Source: Limnohabitans kasalickyi (GTDB taxonomy: Bacteria > Pseudomonadota > Gammaproteobacteria > Burkholderiales > Burkholderiaceae_C). From it: a DNA stretch of 64,000 nucleotides. Below the pieces are notes generated by a model. That model had not been told where the DNA came from. It did not search any database and saw only the letters and a program-made list of their open reading frames with translations. The translations under genes and the position numbers were made by a program. Shown here piece after piece: positions 15,665 to 25,785 of the stretch. Location of the stretch: NCBI GenBank assembly GCA_965234325.1, contig OZ248417.1:1-64000 (forward strand), given 5' to 3'. Position 1 is the first letter of the stretch; each line of letters starts with the position of its first letter.

Positions 15665-16607
15665 GCGAACCCAACCAGTCGCGTGGCACTAAAAATTCAT
15701 GCAGCAAGGCGTGTTCTGGCGAACCGGGCTCGGGTTGGTGTTGGTACGACCAGCTCACCAACGGTGGCATGGACAACAAAATAGACTCGGTGCGCCCGCC
15801 CGACTGCAAGCCAAAGTGGGTGCCTCGGTCCCACACCAAGTTGAACTCCACATAGCGGCCACGGCGATACAGCTGGTGCGCGCGCTCGCGCTCACCATAA
15901 GGCGTGTGCTCGCGACGCTCCACAATGGGCATGTAGGCATGGATCAAAGCGTCGCCGACGCTGCGCAGCATGTCAAAGCTGCGTTCAAAGCCAAGCTCGG
16001 AAAAATCGTCAAAGAAGATGCCGCCAACGCCGCGCTGCTCGTTGCGGTGCTTGTTGCAAAAATAGTCGTCACACCAAGTTTTAAAGCGTGGGTAAAGCCC
16101 CTCGCCAAACGGCGCCAACGCGTCGCGACAGGTTTGGTGGAAATGCACCGCGTCTTCAGCAAAGCCGTAATACGGCGTCAGGTCCATGCCACCACCAAAC
16201 CAAGCCACGGTCTTACCGTTGGCAGGGGTCGCTGCAATCATGCGCACGTTCATGTGAACAGTGGGCACATATGGGTTGCGCGGATGAAACACCAACGACA
16301 TGCCCATGGCCTCAAACGGCGCACCGGCCAGCTCGGGGCGGTGCTGCGTGGCCGAGGGTGGCAACTTAGGGCCAGACACATGCGAGAAGCCGCAACCTGC
16401 GCGCTCGAACACAGGGCCGTTTTCTAAAATTTGAGTGATCCCGTTGCCTTGCAACTGCTCGCCTGGGCCTTTTTCCCACGGATCAACCAAGAAAGTACCG
16501 CCATCCTTGGCCGCAATCGCGCTTGTGATGCGGCTTTGCAAACCCATCAAGTAATCACGGGCGGCTGTGACGACACGGGTGTGAGAGGAAGAATCAGAAG
16601 TGCTCAT
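15657..16607 (-). CDS. hemF: Oxygen-dependent coproporphyrinogen III oxidase
   Basis: Oxidatively decarboxylates coproporphyrinogen III to protoporphyrinogen IX in haem synthesis. Visible family blocks are RAGCGFSHVSG, VFHPRNPYVPTVHMNVRMI, WFGGGMDLTPYYG, GVGGIFFDD and FNLVWDRGTHFGLQSGGRTESI. The 316 residues match HemF. The oxygen requirement fits an aerobic freshwater bacterium. It sits between the acyltransferase-like gene and nadD, all on the minus strand with short or negative spacing. Confidence 0.96.
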   Translation of the reverse strand: MSTSDSSSHTRVVTAARDYLMGLQSRITSAIAAKDGGTFLVDPWEKGPGEQLQGNGITQILENGPVFERAGCGFSHVSGPKLPPSATQHRPELAGAPFEAMGMSLVFHPRNPYVPTVHMNVRMIAATPANGKTVAWFGGGMDLTPYYGFAEDAVHFHQTCRDALAPFGEGLYPRFKTWCDDYFCNKHRNEQRGVGGIFFDDFSELGFERSFDMLRSVGDALIHAYMPIVERREHTPYGERERAHQLYRRGRYVEFNLVWDRGTHFGLQSGGRTESILLSMPPLVSWSYQHQPEPGSPEHALLHEFLVPRDWLGSHA

Positions 16608-16620
16608 ACGATGCGCGTGG

Positions 16621-17259
16621 TTAAGGGTTAGATCGAGGGGGCAATGGCTGTATGGGCGCGACCTGCGACGGATGAAAACCGCCTACGCCGGCATAGGCTT
16701 TGGCCAAGTGCGCGTAGTCCGCCTGCACATCTCCCGTGAGGTGCATGAACTGGTCAAAATGCGCCTCTTTTTTGGCGTAATCAATGCGCAGCATACACAC
16801 AGGTACATCGGCACCAAGCGCCAATTGGTAAAAGCCACTGCGCCAGCCTGGGGTGAGTTTGCGTGTGCCCTCAGGCGACAGTGCCAGCCACAAATAGCGG
16901 CCGTCTTGTTTGTATTGTTTGAGCACATTCACCATCTCACCCACCACCCCTTTGGGCGACGAGCGGTCGATGGGTGTGCCACCAATCCAACGCAGCCACC
17001 GTCCAAAGACAGGGATACGAAACAAACTGTCTTTGGCGAAAAACTGCACCTGCAAGCCAATGGCCCACTTGACCGGCATCATCACCACGAAATCCCAGTT
17101 GCTGGTGTGCGGGTAACCCACGAGCACACCTTGCGCGGCCGGTAAGCCGTTGAACACATAACGCCAGCCAATCAGCCTCAGAAAAGCGCGGGCTAAACGG
17201 CTGCCTTTGAACTCAATGGGTGCGTCAACACGCGACTTTGCGCGGGTATCAACTGACAT
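16621..17259 (-). CDS. PlsC-like 1-acyl-glycerol-3-phosphate acyltransferase family protein
   Basis: A 212-residue acyltransferase-fold protein. The PlsC box I appears as GYPHTSNWDFVVM, keeping His and Asp in the H-x4-D spacing, and box III as LALSPEGTRKLT; box II is GRWLRWIGGTPIDRS. This variant is the one often annotated as lysophospholipid acyltransferase family or glycerol acyltransferase. A GTG at 17271 directly abuts the purD stop and would add MFAD; I chose the ATG at 17259. One hydrophobic segment near residues 60-75 may dip into the inner membrane. The acyl acceptor is unknown; lipid A or phospholipid modification is plausible. Confidence 0.82.
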   Translation of the reverse strand: MSVDTRAKSRVDAPIEFKGSRLARAFLRLIGWRYVFNGLPAAQGVLVGYPHTSNWDFVVMMPVKWAIGLQVQFFAKDSLFRIPVFGRWLRWIGGTPIDRSSPKGVVGEMVNVLKQYKQDGRYLWLALSPEGTRKLTPGWRSGFYQLALGADVPVCMLRIDYAKKEAHFDQFMHLTGDVQADYAHLAKAYAGVGGFHPSQVAPIQPLPPRSNP

Positions 17260-17271
17260 ATCCGCGAACAC

Positions 17272-18560
17272 TCAACGCGCAATGGCGCGGTAGCCAATGT
17301 CGGTGCGGTACTGCACACCGTCAAAGTGAATGCCTTTGGCAGCGTCATACGCCAATTGCTGCGCCAGCTTGATGGTGCCGCCCAAAGCGGTCACGCACAA
17401 CACGCGTCCACCGGTGGTGGTGATCAAACCATCCACCATCTGGGTGCCTGCGTGGAACACCACGGCGTCGTCAGTGTCTTGGGGCAAACCACCGATGACA
17501 TCGCCTTTGCGCGGGTTCATTGGGTAGCCGAAGGCCGCCATCACGACGCCTACAGCGGTGCGACGGTCCCACTCCAGCGCAAAGTCGTCAAAACGATCTT
17601 CGGTGTTGTTGGCTGTGGCGGCCATCAACACATCGACCAAATCGGTCTTCAAGCGCATCATGATGGGTTGCGTTTCGGGGTCGCCCATGCGGCAGTTGAA
17701 CTCCAGCGTTTTGACTTGACCTTGTGGGTCAATCATCAAGCCTGCGTACAAGAAGCCAGTGAACGGAATGCCGTCTTTTTCCATGCCCTTGATGGTGGGC
17801 AAAATGATTTCGCGCATGGCGCGGGCGTGTACTTCGGGTGTGACCACGGGGGCTGGCGAATACGCGCCCATGCCGCCTGTGTTGGGGCCTTCGTCGGCGT
17901 CAAGCAAACGCTTGTGGTCTTGGCTGGTGGCCAAAGGCAACACGGTTTTGCCATCGCACATGACGATGAAGCTAGCCTCTTCGCCTTGTAAAAACTCTTC
18001 GATGACGACCCTTGCGCCACCTTCGTTGTGGCTCACACCCAGCTTGTTGTCGAGCAGCATGAAGTCAATCGCTTCGTGGGCCTCGGCGGCGGTCATCGCT
18101 ACCACCACGCCCTTGCCGGCCGCCAAACCATCGGCCTTCACCACAATCGGTGCACCCTTGGCGTTGACGTAATCGTGCGCGGCTTGCGCGTCAGTGAAGG
18201 TGTCGTATTCAGCTGTTGGGATGTTGTGACGCTTCATGAACGCTTTGCTGAACGCCTTTGAGCTTTCCAGCTGCGCTGCGGCCTTGGTCGGGCCAAATAT
18301 GCGCATGCCGTGGGCGCGAAACTCGTCGACCACGCCAGCAGCCAAAGGCGTTTCGGGACCAACAACGGTCAACTCAACGCCCTCGGCTTGCGCAAACTCG
18401 CGCAAGGCTTTGACATCGGTGATGGGTACATTTTGCAAGCGCTTGTCGCGTGCCGTGCCGCCGTTGCCGGGGGCCACAAACACTTTTTGCACCTTGTTGG
18501 ATTGGGCAATCTTCCACGCCAGCGCGTGTTCGCGGCCACCGCCGCCAATGACTAAGACGT

Positions 18561-18564
<4 letters not shown>
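17272..18564 (-). CDS. purD: Phosphoribosylamine-glycine ligase
   Basis: Second step of purine synthesis: ATP-dependent joining of glycine to phosphoribosylamine. The N-terminal domain starts MNVLVIGGGGREHALAWK, the ATP-grasp part includes VVKADGLAAGKGVVVA, GEEASFIVMCDG and DHKRLLDADEGPNTGGMGAYSPAPVV, and NCRMGDPETQ holds metal ligands. The 430 residues match full-length PurD. ATGA overlap with yebC upstream. In many gammaproteobacteria purD pairs with purH; here it does not. Confidence 0.96.
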
Positions 18565-19280
<716 letters not shown>

Positions 19281-19348
19281 CAGAAATCCTCATGAGTTGA
19301 ATTAACCTTAAGACATTATTTTACTTTTCAAGTGATGGAGAACTTTCG

Positions 19349-20917
19349 ATGGCCGAACCGATGCTGATTGCGCTGCACAAGACTACGGAATGCCACATGC
19401 TTCCAGCCCTCGCCAACCGCCACGGTCTCATCACCGGTGCCACCGGAACAGGCAAAACCGTCACCCTGCAAACGCTGGCCGAAGGCTTCTCCAAAATGGG
19501 CGTGCCGGTGTTCATGGCCGACGTGAAAGGTGACTTAGCTGGCATCAGCCAGTCGGGGGCGATTCCTCCGAAATTAGCAGCCTCGCTGCAAGAGCGCGGT
19601 GTGCCCATGCCTACACCGCTCGCCTGCCCCACCACGCTGTGGGACGTGTTCGGCAAAACCGGACATCCCGTGCGCGCCACCATCACCGACATGGGGCCGC
19701 TGCTCTTGGGCCGCATGCTCAACCTGAACGACACACAAGCTGGTGTGCTCAACCTCGTGTTCAAAATCGCCGACGACCAAGGCTTGCTGCTGCTCGACCT
19801 CAAAGACCTGCGCGCCATGCTGCAACATGTGGGCGAACATGCGCGCGACTTCACCACCCAATACGGCAACGTCAGCGCCGCCAGCATTGGCGCCATTCAA
19901 CGCGGCTTGCTTGAAATTGAAACACAGGGTGGCGACGCCTTTTTTGGCGAGCCCATGCTCAACATCCAAGACTTCATGCAAACCGACGCCAAAGGCATGG
20001 GTGTGATCAACCTCTTGTCTGCCGACAAGTTGATGAACGCGCCGCGCCTGTACGGCACCTTTTTGCTATGGATGCTGTCGGAGTTGTTCGAGCAACTGCC
20101 AGAGATTGGCGACCCTGAAAAACCCAAAATGGTGTTCTTCTTTGATGAGGCGCATTTGTTGTTCAACGAAGCGCCCAAGGTGCTGATTGAGCGCATCGAA
20201 CTGCTGGTGCGCCTGATTCGCTCCAAAGGCGTGGGTGTGTATTTTGTGACGCAAAACCCGCTGGACGTGCCCGACACCGTGCTGGGCCAGTTGGGCAACC
20301 GCGTGCAGCACGCCCTACGTGCCTTTACACCGCGTGACCAAAAAGCCGTCAAAGCCACCGCGCAAACCATGCGCGGCAAAGCAGGCCTCGACATTGAAAA
20401 AGCCATCACCGAGCTGGGCGTAGGCGAAGCCTTGGTCAGCTTGCTCGACGCCAAAGGCCGCCCATCTGAGACCGAACAGGTCTATGTGCTGCTGCCCGGC
20501 AGCCAACTCGGCCCCATCACGTCGGAACAACGCCAAGCCTTGCTGGCCAACTCGCTGGTGGCGGGGGTGTACGAGCAAGTGATCGACCGCGAATCAGCCT
20601 ACGAGCGCCTCAAAGGTGCTGCGCCAGCCAACAGCACAAACAGCACGACAAGTGGTTCAGCAACTTCAGATGCACAAGGCCAAGGTGCGTCTGTCGCGAA
20701 CACCCCTGCCGGCCAACCCGCCGCTCCCTCGATGACAGACCAAGTACTGTCTGGCTTAGGCGACGCCCTCTTTGGCTCCAACGGTCCACGCGGTGGCCAA
20801 CACCAAGGTTTGGCACAAATGATGGTGAACTCTGCCGTACGCAACATCGGCTCAGCTGTGGGCCGAGAAATTGTGCGGGGGGTAATGGGCAGTATTTTGG
20901 GTGGACGTAAGCGTTAA
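19349..20917 (+). CDS. HerA-like (DUF853) ATPase
   Basis: A 522-residue P-loop ATPase of the HerA/FtsK superfamily. Walker A is TGATGTGKTVTLQT (about residue 32), followed by MADVKGDLAGISQSG. Walker B is KMVFFFDEAHLLF near residue 265, and YFVTQNPLDVPDTVLGQLGN holds the sensor region. Residues about 420-490 are a Ser/Thr/Ala/Gly-rich linker and the end GSILGGRKR is basic. Family members are predicted DNA-translocating helicase-like proteins. No NurA-type nuclease is adjacent, so the partner is unknown. It faces clpA across a shared terminator. Confidence 0.85.
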   Translation: MAEPMLIALHKTTECHMLPALANRHGLITGATGTGKTVTLQTLAEGFSKMGVPVFMADVKGDLAGISQSGAIPPKLAASLQERGVPMPTPLACPTTLWDVFGKTGHPVRATITDMGPLLLGRMLNLNDTQAGVLNLVFKIADDQGLLLLDLKDLRAMLQHVGEHARDFTTQYGNVSAASIGAIQRGLLEIETQGGDAFFGEPMLNIQDFMQTDAKGMGVINLLSADKLMNAPRLYGTFLLWMLSELFEQLPEIGDPEKPKMVFFFDEAHLLFNEAPKVLIERIELLVRLIRSKGVGVYFVTQNPLDVPDTVLGQLGNRVQHALRAFTPRDQKAVKATAQTMRGKAGLDIEKAITELGVGEALVSLLDAKGRPSETEQVYVLLPGSQLGPITSEQRQALLANSLVAGVYEQVIDRESAYERLKGAAPANSTNSTTSGSATSDAQGQGASVANTPAGQPAAPSMTDQVLSGLGDALFGSNGPRGGQHQGLAQMMVNSAVRNIGSAVGREIVRGVMGSILGGRKR

Positions 20918-20951
20918 GCCACTTCAACCAGGCTCAAGATAGGTGCAATAA

Positions 20952-20985
20952 AAAACGCCGCCTGTGTAAACACAGACGGCGTTTT
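20952..20985. terminator. Bidirectional terminator between the HerA-like gene and clpA
   Basis: Arms 20952-20966 and 20971-20985 pair over 15 positions with one mismatch and a 4-base loop; four A precede and four T follow on each strand, suitable for stopping both convergent transcripts. Confidence 0.8.
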
Positions 20986-21030
20986 GACTTATCAGGCGTG
21001 ATCGGAGCGGGTTGGAACCCGCAGCCCGCC

Positions 21031-23361
21031 TTAGCTCGCAGCCGACTCCTCAGAAGCAGCTTGCTCGCCCTTCGCAGCCTTTTCCTTCTTAGGCAGAGGC
21101 GTGATGTCGAGCTGCACTTCGTCTTTGTCGTCAATGTCCACGCTCAGACGGCCACCGTCGGTCAAGCGACCAAACAGCAATTCGTCCGCCAAGGCGCGAC
21201 GGATCGTGTCTTGAATGAGGCGTTGCATGGGGCGCGCGCCCATGAGCGGGTCGAAGCCCTTCTTGGCCAAATGCTTGCGCAGCGCATCGCTGAAAGTGAC
21301 GTCGACTTTCTTCTCGGCCAACTGGCCCTCGAGTTGCAACAAGAACTTGTCGACCACACGCATGATGATGTTTTCGTCTAAGGCCTTGAAGCCCACGATG
21401 GCATCCAAACGGTTTCGGAACTCGGGTGTGAACAAGCGCTTGATGTCGCCCATTTCGTCGCCCGCAGCACGCGGGTTGGTAAAGCCAATGGTGGCCTTGT
21501 TCATGGTCTCAGCGCCAGCATTCGTCGTCATGATGAGGATGACGTTGCGGAAGTCTGCCTTGCGGCCGTTGTTGTCGGTCAGCGTGCCGTGGTCCATCAC
21601 CTGCAACAGCACGTTGAAGATGTCGGGGTGGGCTTTTTCGATTTCGTCCAGCAACAGCACGCAATGCGGCTTCTTGGTCACGGCCTCGGTCAGCAAACCG
21701 CCTTGGTCAAAACCCACATAGCCGGGGGGCGCGCCAATCAGGCGGCTCACAGCATGGCGCTCCATGTACTCCGACATGTCAAAGCGAACGAGGTCGATGC
21801 CCATGATGTAGGCCAACTGCTTGGCCGCTTCGGTCTTGCCCACGCCCGTGGGGCCGCTGAACAAGAACGCACCAATTGGCTTGTCGCCTTTGCCCAAGCC
21901 CGAACGCGCCATCTTCACCGAAGACGCCAACACTTCGAGGGCTTTGTCTTGACCGAACACCACGCTCTTCAAATCGCGTTCCAGCGTTTGCAGCTTGCTG
22001 CGGTCGTCGTTAGACACGTTGGCGGGGGGGATGCGCGCAATCTTGGCCACGATCTCTTCAATCTCGGCCTTGCCAATGGTTTTCTTGCGCTTGGACGGCA
22101 CCATGATGCGTTGTGCCGCACCGGCTTCGTCAATCACGTCAATCGCCTTATCGGGCAAATGGCGGTCGTTGATGTACTTGGCGCTCAACTCAGCAGCCGC
22201 TTGCAACGCAGCCACGGCGTACTTGACGTTGTGGTGCTCTTCAAAGCGCGATTTCAGACCTTTGAGGATGTCCACCGTCTCTTGAACCGTCGGTTCGACC
22301 ACATCCACTTTTTGGAAACGACGGCTCAAGGCGGCGTCTTTTTCGAAAATGCCACGGTATTCCGTGAATGTCGTGGCGCCAATGCACTTGAGCTGACCGC
22401 TCGACAACGCGGGCTTCAACAAATTGGACGCATCCAACGTACCGCCCGAAGCCGCACCCGCGCCAATGAGCGTGTGGATTTCGTCGATGAACAAAATCGC
22501 GTTGGGCTTAGCCTGCAAGTTCTTGATCACGCCCTTCAAGCGCTGCTCAAAGTCACCGCGGTACTTGGTACCGGCCAACAAAGCACCCATGTCCAGCGAA
22601 TAGACCACGGCTTCAGCCAAGATCTCGGGCACGTCTTTCTGCGTGATGCGCCATGCCAAACCCTCAGCAATCGCGGTTTTACCCACACCGGCTTCGCCCA
22701 CCAACAGTGGGTTGTTTTTGCGGCGACGGCACAAAATTTGAATCGTGCGTTCTACCTCGTACTCACGACCAATCAGCGGATCAATCTTTCCATCCTTAGC
22801 CATTTGGTTCAGATTCTGGGTGAACTGTTCCAAAGGCGAGGCTTTTTCGTTCTTTTCAGATGAACCACCCTCTTCTTGCTCGGCAGGGCTAGGTTCCGCG
22901 CCCTTCACGGCTTCAGGTGGGTCGCTCTTTTTGATGCCGTGGGCAATGAAGTTGACCACGTCCAAACGCGTCACGCCTTGTTGGTGGAGGTAGTACACCG
23001 CGTGCGAGTCTTTTTCACCAAAGATAGCCACCAGCACGTTGGCGCCAGTCACTTCTTTTTTGCCATTGCCGGTGGACTGCACATGCATGATGGCGCGCTG
23101 GATCACGCGCTGAAAACCCAAGGTGGGCTGTGTGTCTACTTCTTCGGTGCCAGACACCTGAGGGGTGTTGTCAGCGATGAAGTTGGACAAAGACTTGCGT
23201 AAGTCGTCGATGTTGGCCGAACAAGCGCGCAACACTTCAGCGGCGCTGGGGTTGTCGAGCAAGGCGAGCAGCAGATGCTCAACGGTGATGAATTCGTGAC
23301 GTTGCTGACGAGCCTCGACAAAGGCCATGTGCAAGCTGACTTCTAGTTCCTGGGCGATCAT
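21031..23361 (-). CDS. clpA: ATP-dependent Clp protease ATP-binding subunit ClpA
   Basis: AAA+ unfoldase that feeds substrates to ClpP. The N-terminal repeat domain (residues 1-145, MIAQELEVSLHMAFVEARQQ) binds ClpS. The first AAA+ module has GEAGVGKTAIAEG and AILFIDEIHTLIGAG, the second GPTGVGKTEAAKQLAY and VLLLDEIEKAHPDIF. The ClpP-contacting loop IGF appears as ATIGFTNPRA. The 776 residues end in a Lys/Glu/Ala-rich tail after the usual ClpA end. clpS precedes it on the same strand with a 112-base gap, the common clpS-clpA order. Confidence 0.96.
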   Translation of the reverse strand: MIAQELEVSLHMAFVEARQQRHEFITVEHLLLALLDNPSAAEVLRACSANIDDLRKSLSNFIADNTPQVSGTEEVDTQPTLGFQRVIQRAIMHVQSTGNGKKEVTGANVLVAIFGEKDSHAVYYLHQQGVTRLDVVNFIAHGIKKSDPPEAVKGAEPSPAEQEEGGSSEKNEKASPLEQFTQNLNQMAKDGKIDPLIGREYEVERTIQILCRRRKNNPLLVGEAGVGKTAIAEGLAWRITQKDVPEILAEAVVYSLDMGALLAGTKYRGDFEQRLKGVIKNLQAKPNAILFIDEIHTLIGAGAASGGTLDASNLLKPALSSGQLKCIGATTFTEYRGIFEKDAALSRRFQKVDVVEPTVQETVDILKGLKSRFEEHHNVKYAVAALQAAAELSAKYINDRHLPDKAIDVIDEAGAAQRIMVPSKRKKTIGKAEIEEIVAKIARIPPANVSNDDRSKLQTLERDLKSVVFGQDKALEVLASSVKMARSGLGKGDKPIGAFLFSGPTGVGKTEAAKQLAYIMGIDLVRFDMSEYMERHAVSRLIGAPPGYVGFDQGGLLTEAVTKKPHCVLLLDEIEKAHPDIFNVLLQVMDHGTLTDNNGRKADFRNVILIMTTNAGAETMNKATIGFTNPRAAGDEMGDIKRLFTPEFRNRLDAIVGFKALDENIIMRVVDKFLLQLEGQLAEKKVDVTFSDALRKHLAKKGFDPLMGARPMQRLIQDTIRRALADELLFGRLTDGGRLSVDIDDKDEVQLDITPLPKKEKAAKGEQAASEESAAS

Positions 23362-23473
23362 GTGTTTTTCCTTCTTGCTTGCAACTGAGATTCAACTGTA
23401 TATGGAAACGAAACCCGTTTATTCAATGGGTTTGTTTGTTTGGCAGAAAAGATACATATTGTTTGGCTAAACC

Positions 23474-23821
23474 CTACTCAATGGGCTCAGCCACAGACTG
23501 CAACGGATGGCCAGCCTTGCGGGCGGCATCCATGACTTGGTCGACCTTGGTGGCAGCCACATCTTTGCTGTACACGCCGCACACGCCTTTGCCGTCTAAA
23601 TGGATTTTCAGCATGATTTGCGTGGCGGCCTCACGGTCTTTGCTGAAAAACTCTTGCAGCACCATCACGACAAACTCCATAGGCGTGAAGTCGTCGTTGA
23701 GCATGAGCACCTGAAACATCTGCGGCGGCTTGGTGCGCAGCGTTTTTCGTTCTAAAACGACCGAGTTGCCATCGTCACGGTCGGGAATCTGGACATTGGG
23801 GTTGGGTTTTTGAGTGGCCAT
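23474..23821 (-). CDS. clpS: ATP-dependent Clp protease adaptor ClpS
   Basis: Delivers N-degron substrates to ClpAP and blocks ssrA substrates. 115 residues; the core shows FQVLMLNDDFTPMEFVVMVL with the Asn-Asp pair (NDD) that binds the N-terminal amino group and the Met that gates the pocket, then KIHLDGKGVCGVYSKDVAATK. A flexible N terminus of about 25 residues precedes it, as needed to engage the ClpA pore. It lies directly upstream of clpA. Confidence 0.96.
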   Translation of the reverse strand: MATQKPNPNVQIPDRDDGNSVVLERKTLRTKPPQMFQVLMLNDDFTPMEFVVMVLQEFFSKDREAATQIMLKIHLDGKGVCGVYSKDVAATKVDQVMDAARKAGHPLQSVAEPIE

Positions 23822-23902
23822 TTTTTGATTCTATCGGGCCAGCCAAGCAAAGGTTTAGCTTTGGTTGGCCCTTTGCTTAAAAACAAAAACCAGAGTTGCC
23901 AG

Positions 23903-25159
23903 TTACATGCTGTCAATCACCACCTGCCCAAAACCCGAGCAACTGACTTGCGTGGCGCCGTCCATCAAGCGGGCAAAGTCGTAGGTCACACGGTGGCTGG
24001 CAATGGCGGCTTCCATCGACGAAATGATCAGATCAGCCGCCTCGGTCCAGCCCATATGGCGCAGCATCATCTCTGCTGACAAGATCATGGAGCCTGGGTT
24101 GACGTAGTCTTTGCCGGCGTATTTGGGCGCGGTGCCGTGGGTGGCTTCGAAGCAAGCCACGCTGTCGGACAGGTTGGCGCCGGGGGCGATGCCAATGCCG
24201 CCGACCTGCGCGGCCACGGCGTCAGAGATGTAGTCGCCGTTCAAGTTGAGGGTGGCCAAAACTGAGTACTCGGCAGGACGCATCAAGACTTGCTGCAAGA
24301 AGGCGTCAGCAATGACGTCTTTGATGATGATTTGCTGGCCCGTTTTGGGGTTTTTGAACTTGCACCAAGGCCCGCCGTCGATGAGGGTGGCGCCAAACTC
24401 TTTTTGCGCCAAGGCCATGGCCCAATCACGGAAACCACCTTCGGTGAATTTCATGATGTTGCCCTTGTGCACGATGGTGACGCTGGGTTTGTCATGATCG
24501 ATGGCGTACTGAATGGCTTTGCGAATCAAGCGCTCGGTGCCCTCAATCGACACGGGTTTGATGCCGATGGCCGAGGTGTTGGGGAAACGGATGGTGGTGG
24601 CCCCCATGTCGTTGACCAAGAACGCGATGAGTTTTTTGGCTTCGTCGCTTTGGGCGGCGAACTCAATGCCGGCGTAAATGTCTTCCGAGTTCTCACGGAA
24701 GATGACCATGTTGGTTTTTTCGGGCTCTTTCAAGGGCGAAGGCACGCCTTTGAAGTACTGCACAGGGCGTAAGCACACGTAGAGGTCGAGCTCTTGGCGC
24801 AAAGCCACGTTGAGGGAACGAATGCCGCCGCCCACAGGCGTGTTGAGCGGACCTTTGATGGACACCACGTAGTTGCGCAAAACGTCGACGGTTTCTTGGG
24901 GCAGCCACACGTCGGGGCCGTAGATTTGGGTGGATTTTTCGCCTGCAAAGACTTCCATCCACTGAATTTGGCGCTCACCGCCGTAGGCTTTGGCGACGGC
25001 AGCGTCGACCACTTTGCGCATGACGGGCGTCACGTCTTGGCCAACGCCGTCGCCTTGAATGAAGGGAATGATGGGCTGCGAAGGCACGTTCAGCGACATG
25101 TCGGCGTTGACGGTGATTTTTTGACCTTGGGTCGGCACCTGAATGTGCTGGTAAGACAT
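23903..25159 (-). CDS. icd: Isocitrate dehydrogenase (NADP+)
   Basis: TCA-cycle enzyme converting isocitrate to 2-oxoglutarate. The 418-residue dimeric type aligns with E. coli Icd: IPFIQGDGVGQDVTP, the substrate segment RENSEDIYAGIEF (phosphorylatable Ser lies in this loop), IVHKGNIMKFTEGGFRDW, and the coenzyme-binding HGTAPKYAGKDYVNPGSMIL with the Lys/Tyr pattern that favours NADP. A GGAG site stands 8 to 11 bases before the ATG. It is monocistronic; a weak inverted repeat at about 23834-23870 may end it. Confidence 0.96.
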   Translation of the reverse strand: MSYQHIQVPTQGQKITVNADMSLNVPSQPIIPFIQGDGVGQDVTPVMRKVVDAAVAKAYGGERQIQWMEVFAGEKSTQIYGPDVWLPQETVDVLRNYVVSIKGPLNTPVGGGIRSLNVALRQELDLYVCLRPVQYFKGVPSPLKEPEKTNMVIFRENSEDIYAGIEFAAQSDEAKKLIAFLVNDMGATTIRFPNTSAIGIKPVSIEGTERLIRKAIQYAIDHDKPSVTIVHKGNIMKFTEGGFRDWAMALAQKEFGATLIDGGPWCKFKNPKTGQQIIIKDVIADAFLQQVLMRPAEYSVLATLNLNGDYISDAVAAQVGGIGIAPGANLSDSVACFEATHGTAPKYAGKDYVNPGSMILSAEMMLRHMGWTEAADLIISSMEAAIASHRVTYDFARLMDGATQVSCSGFGQVVIDSM

Positions 25160-25288
25160 GCGAGAAGCTCCGATGAGATTTAGTTATGTCAGATAATTTT
25201 AGGTGCAGGCCAACTCGCACTGAGACGCGCAGCCCAGCGGTCGGCAGAGGAAAAATACGGCCTCAAGCCTCAGCTATATTTGTTAGCT

Positions 25289-25732
25289 ATGAAACGACTT
25301 TTTCTTACTTTGCTGGTGGCGTTGAGCGCCGCAACAGCCAACGCCCAAGACACGCCTCAAACAAACCTGCCCCGCATGAAACTGCAAGCAGGCATGCACC
25401 AAATGGATGTGCAAGTAGCGCAAACGCCCGAGCAACGCAGCATTGGCTTGATGTTTCGCGCAGAAATGCCTACGCACGAAGGCATGCTGTTTGTGTTTGA
25501 GCAACCCAGCGTGCAATGTTTTTGGATGAAAAACACCCTGCTGCCCCTGACCGCCGCGTTTGTGGCCGACGACGGCACCATCGTGAACTTGGCGGATATG
25601 AAGCCCCAAACCACCGATTCACATTGCTCGACCAAGCCCGTGCGCTTTGTGCTGGAGATGAACCAAGGCTGGTTTGCGAAAAGGGGGCTGAAGGCGGGCA
25701 GCCGATTGGCTGGCGTGGCGTTTAAGTCTTAA
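25289..25732 (+). CDS. Exported DUF192 family protein
   Basis: A 147-residue protein with a Sec signal (MKRLFLTLLVALSAATANA, cut before QDTPQ) and a DUF192 domain: VAQTPEQRSIGLMFRAEMP, EGMLFVFEQPSVQCFWMKNT and GWFAKRGLKAGSRL. DUF192 proteins form a small beta barrel; their biochemical role is unknown. The start at ATG 25289 is better than the in-frame TTG three codons earlier. Divergent from icd; followed at once by a perfect terminator shared with convergent sodB. Confidence 0.85.
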   Translation: MKRLFLTLLVALSAATANAQDTPQTNLPRMKLQAGMHQMDVQVAQTPEQRSIGLMFRAEMPTHEGMLFVFEQPSVQCFWMKNTLLPLTAAFVADDGTIVNLADMKPQTTDSHCSTKPVRFVLEMNQGWFAKRGLKAGSRLAGVAFKS

Positions 25733-25736
25733 AGAA

Positions 25737-25768
25737 AAAAGCCTGCACGCCGAGGCGTGCAGGCTTTT
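25737..25768. terminator. Bidirectional terminator between DUF192 gene and sodB
   Basis: Perfect 14-base arms (25737-25750 and 25755-25768) with a 4-base loop, preceded by A residues and ending in four T on both strands. Confidence 0.85.
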
Positions 25769-25785
25769 GAAGAAACTAGCGCGCT

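Noticed and set aside
21589..22863. Long plus-strand open frame (424 codons) opposite clpA
   Set aside because: It lies completely inside the well-conserved clpA gene, has no ribosome site, and its translation is His/Gln/Arg-rich without motifs, as expected of the antisense frame of a GC-rich gene.
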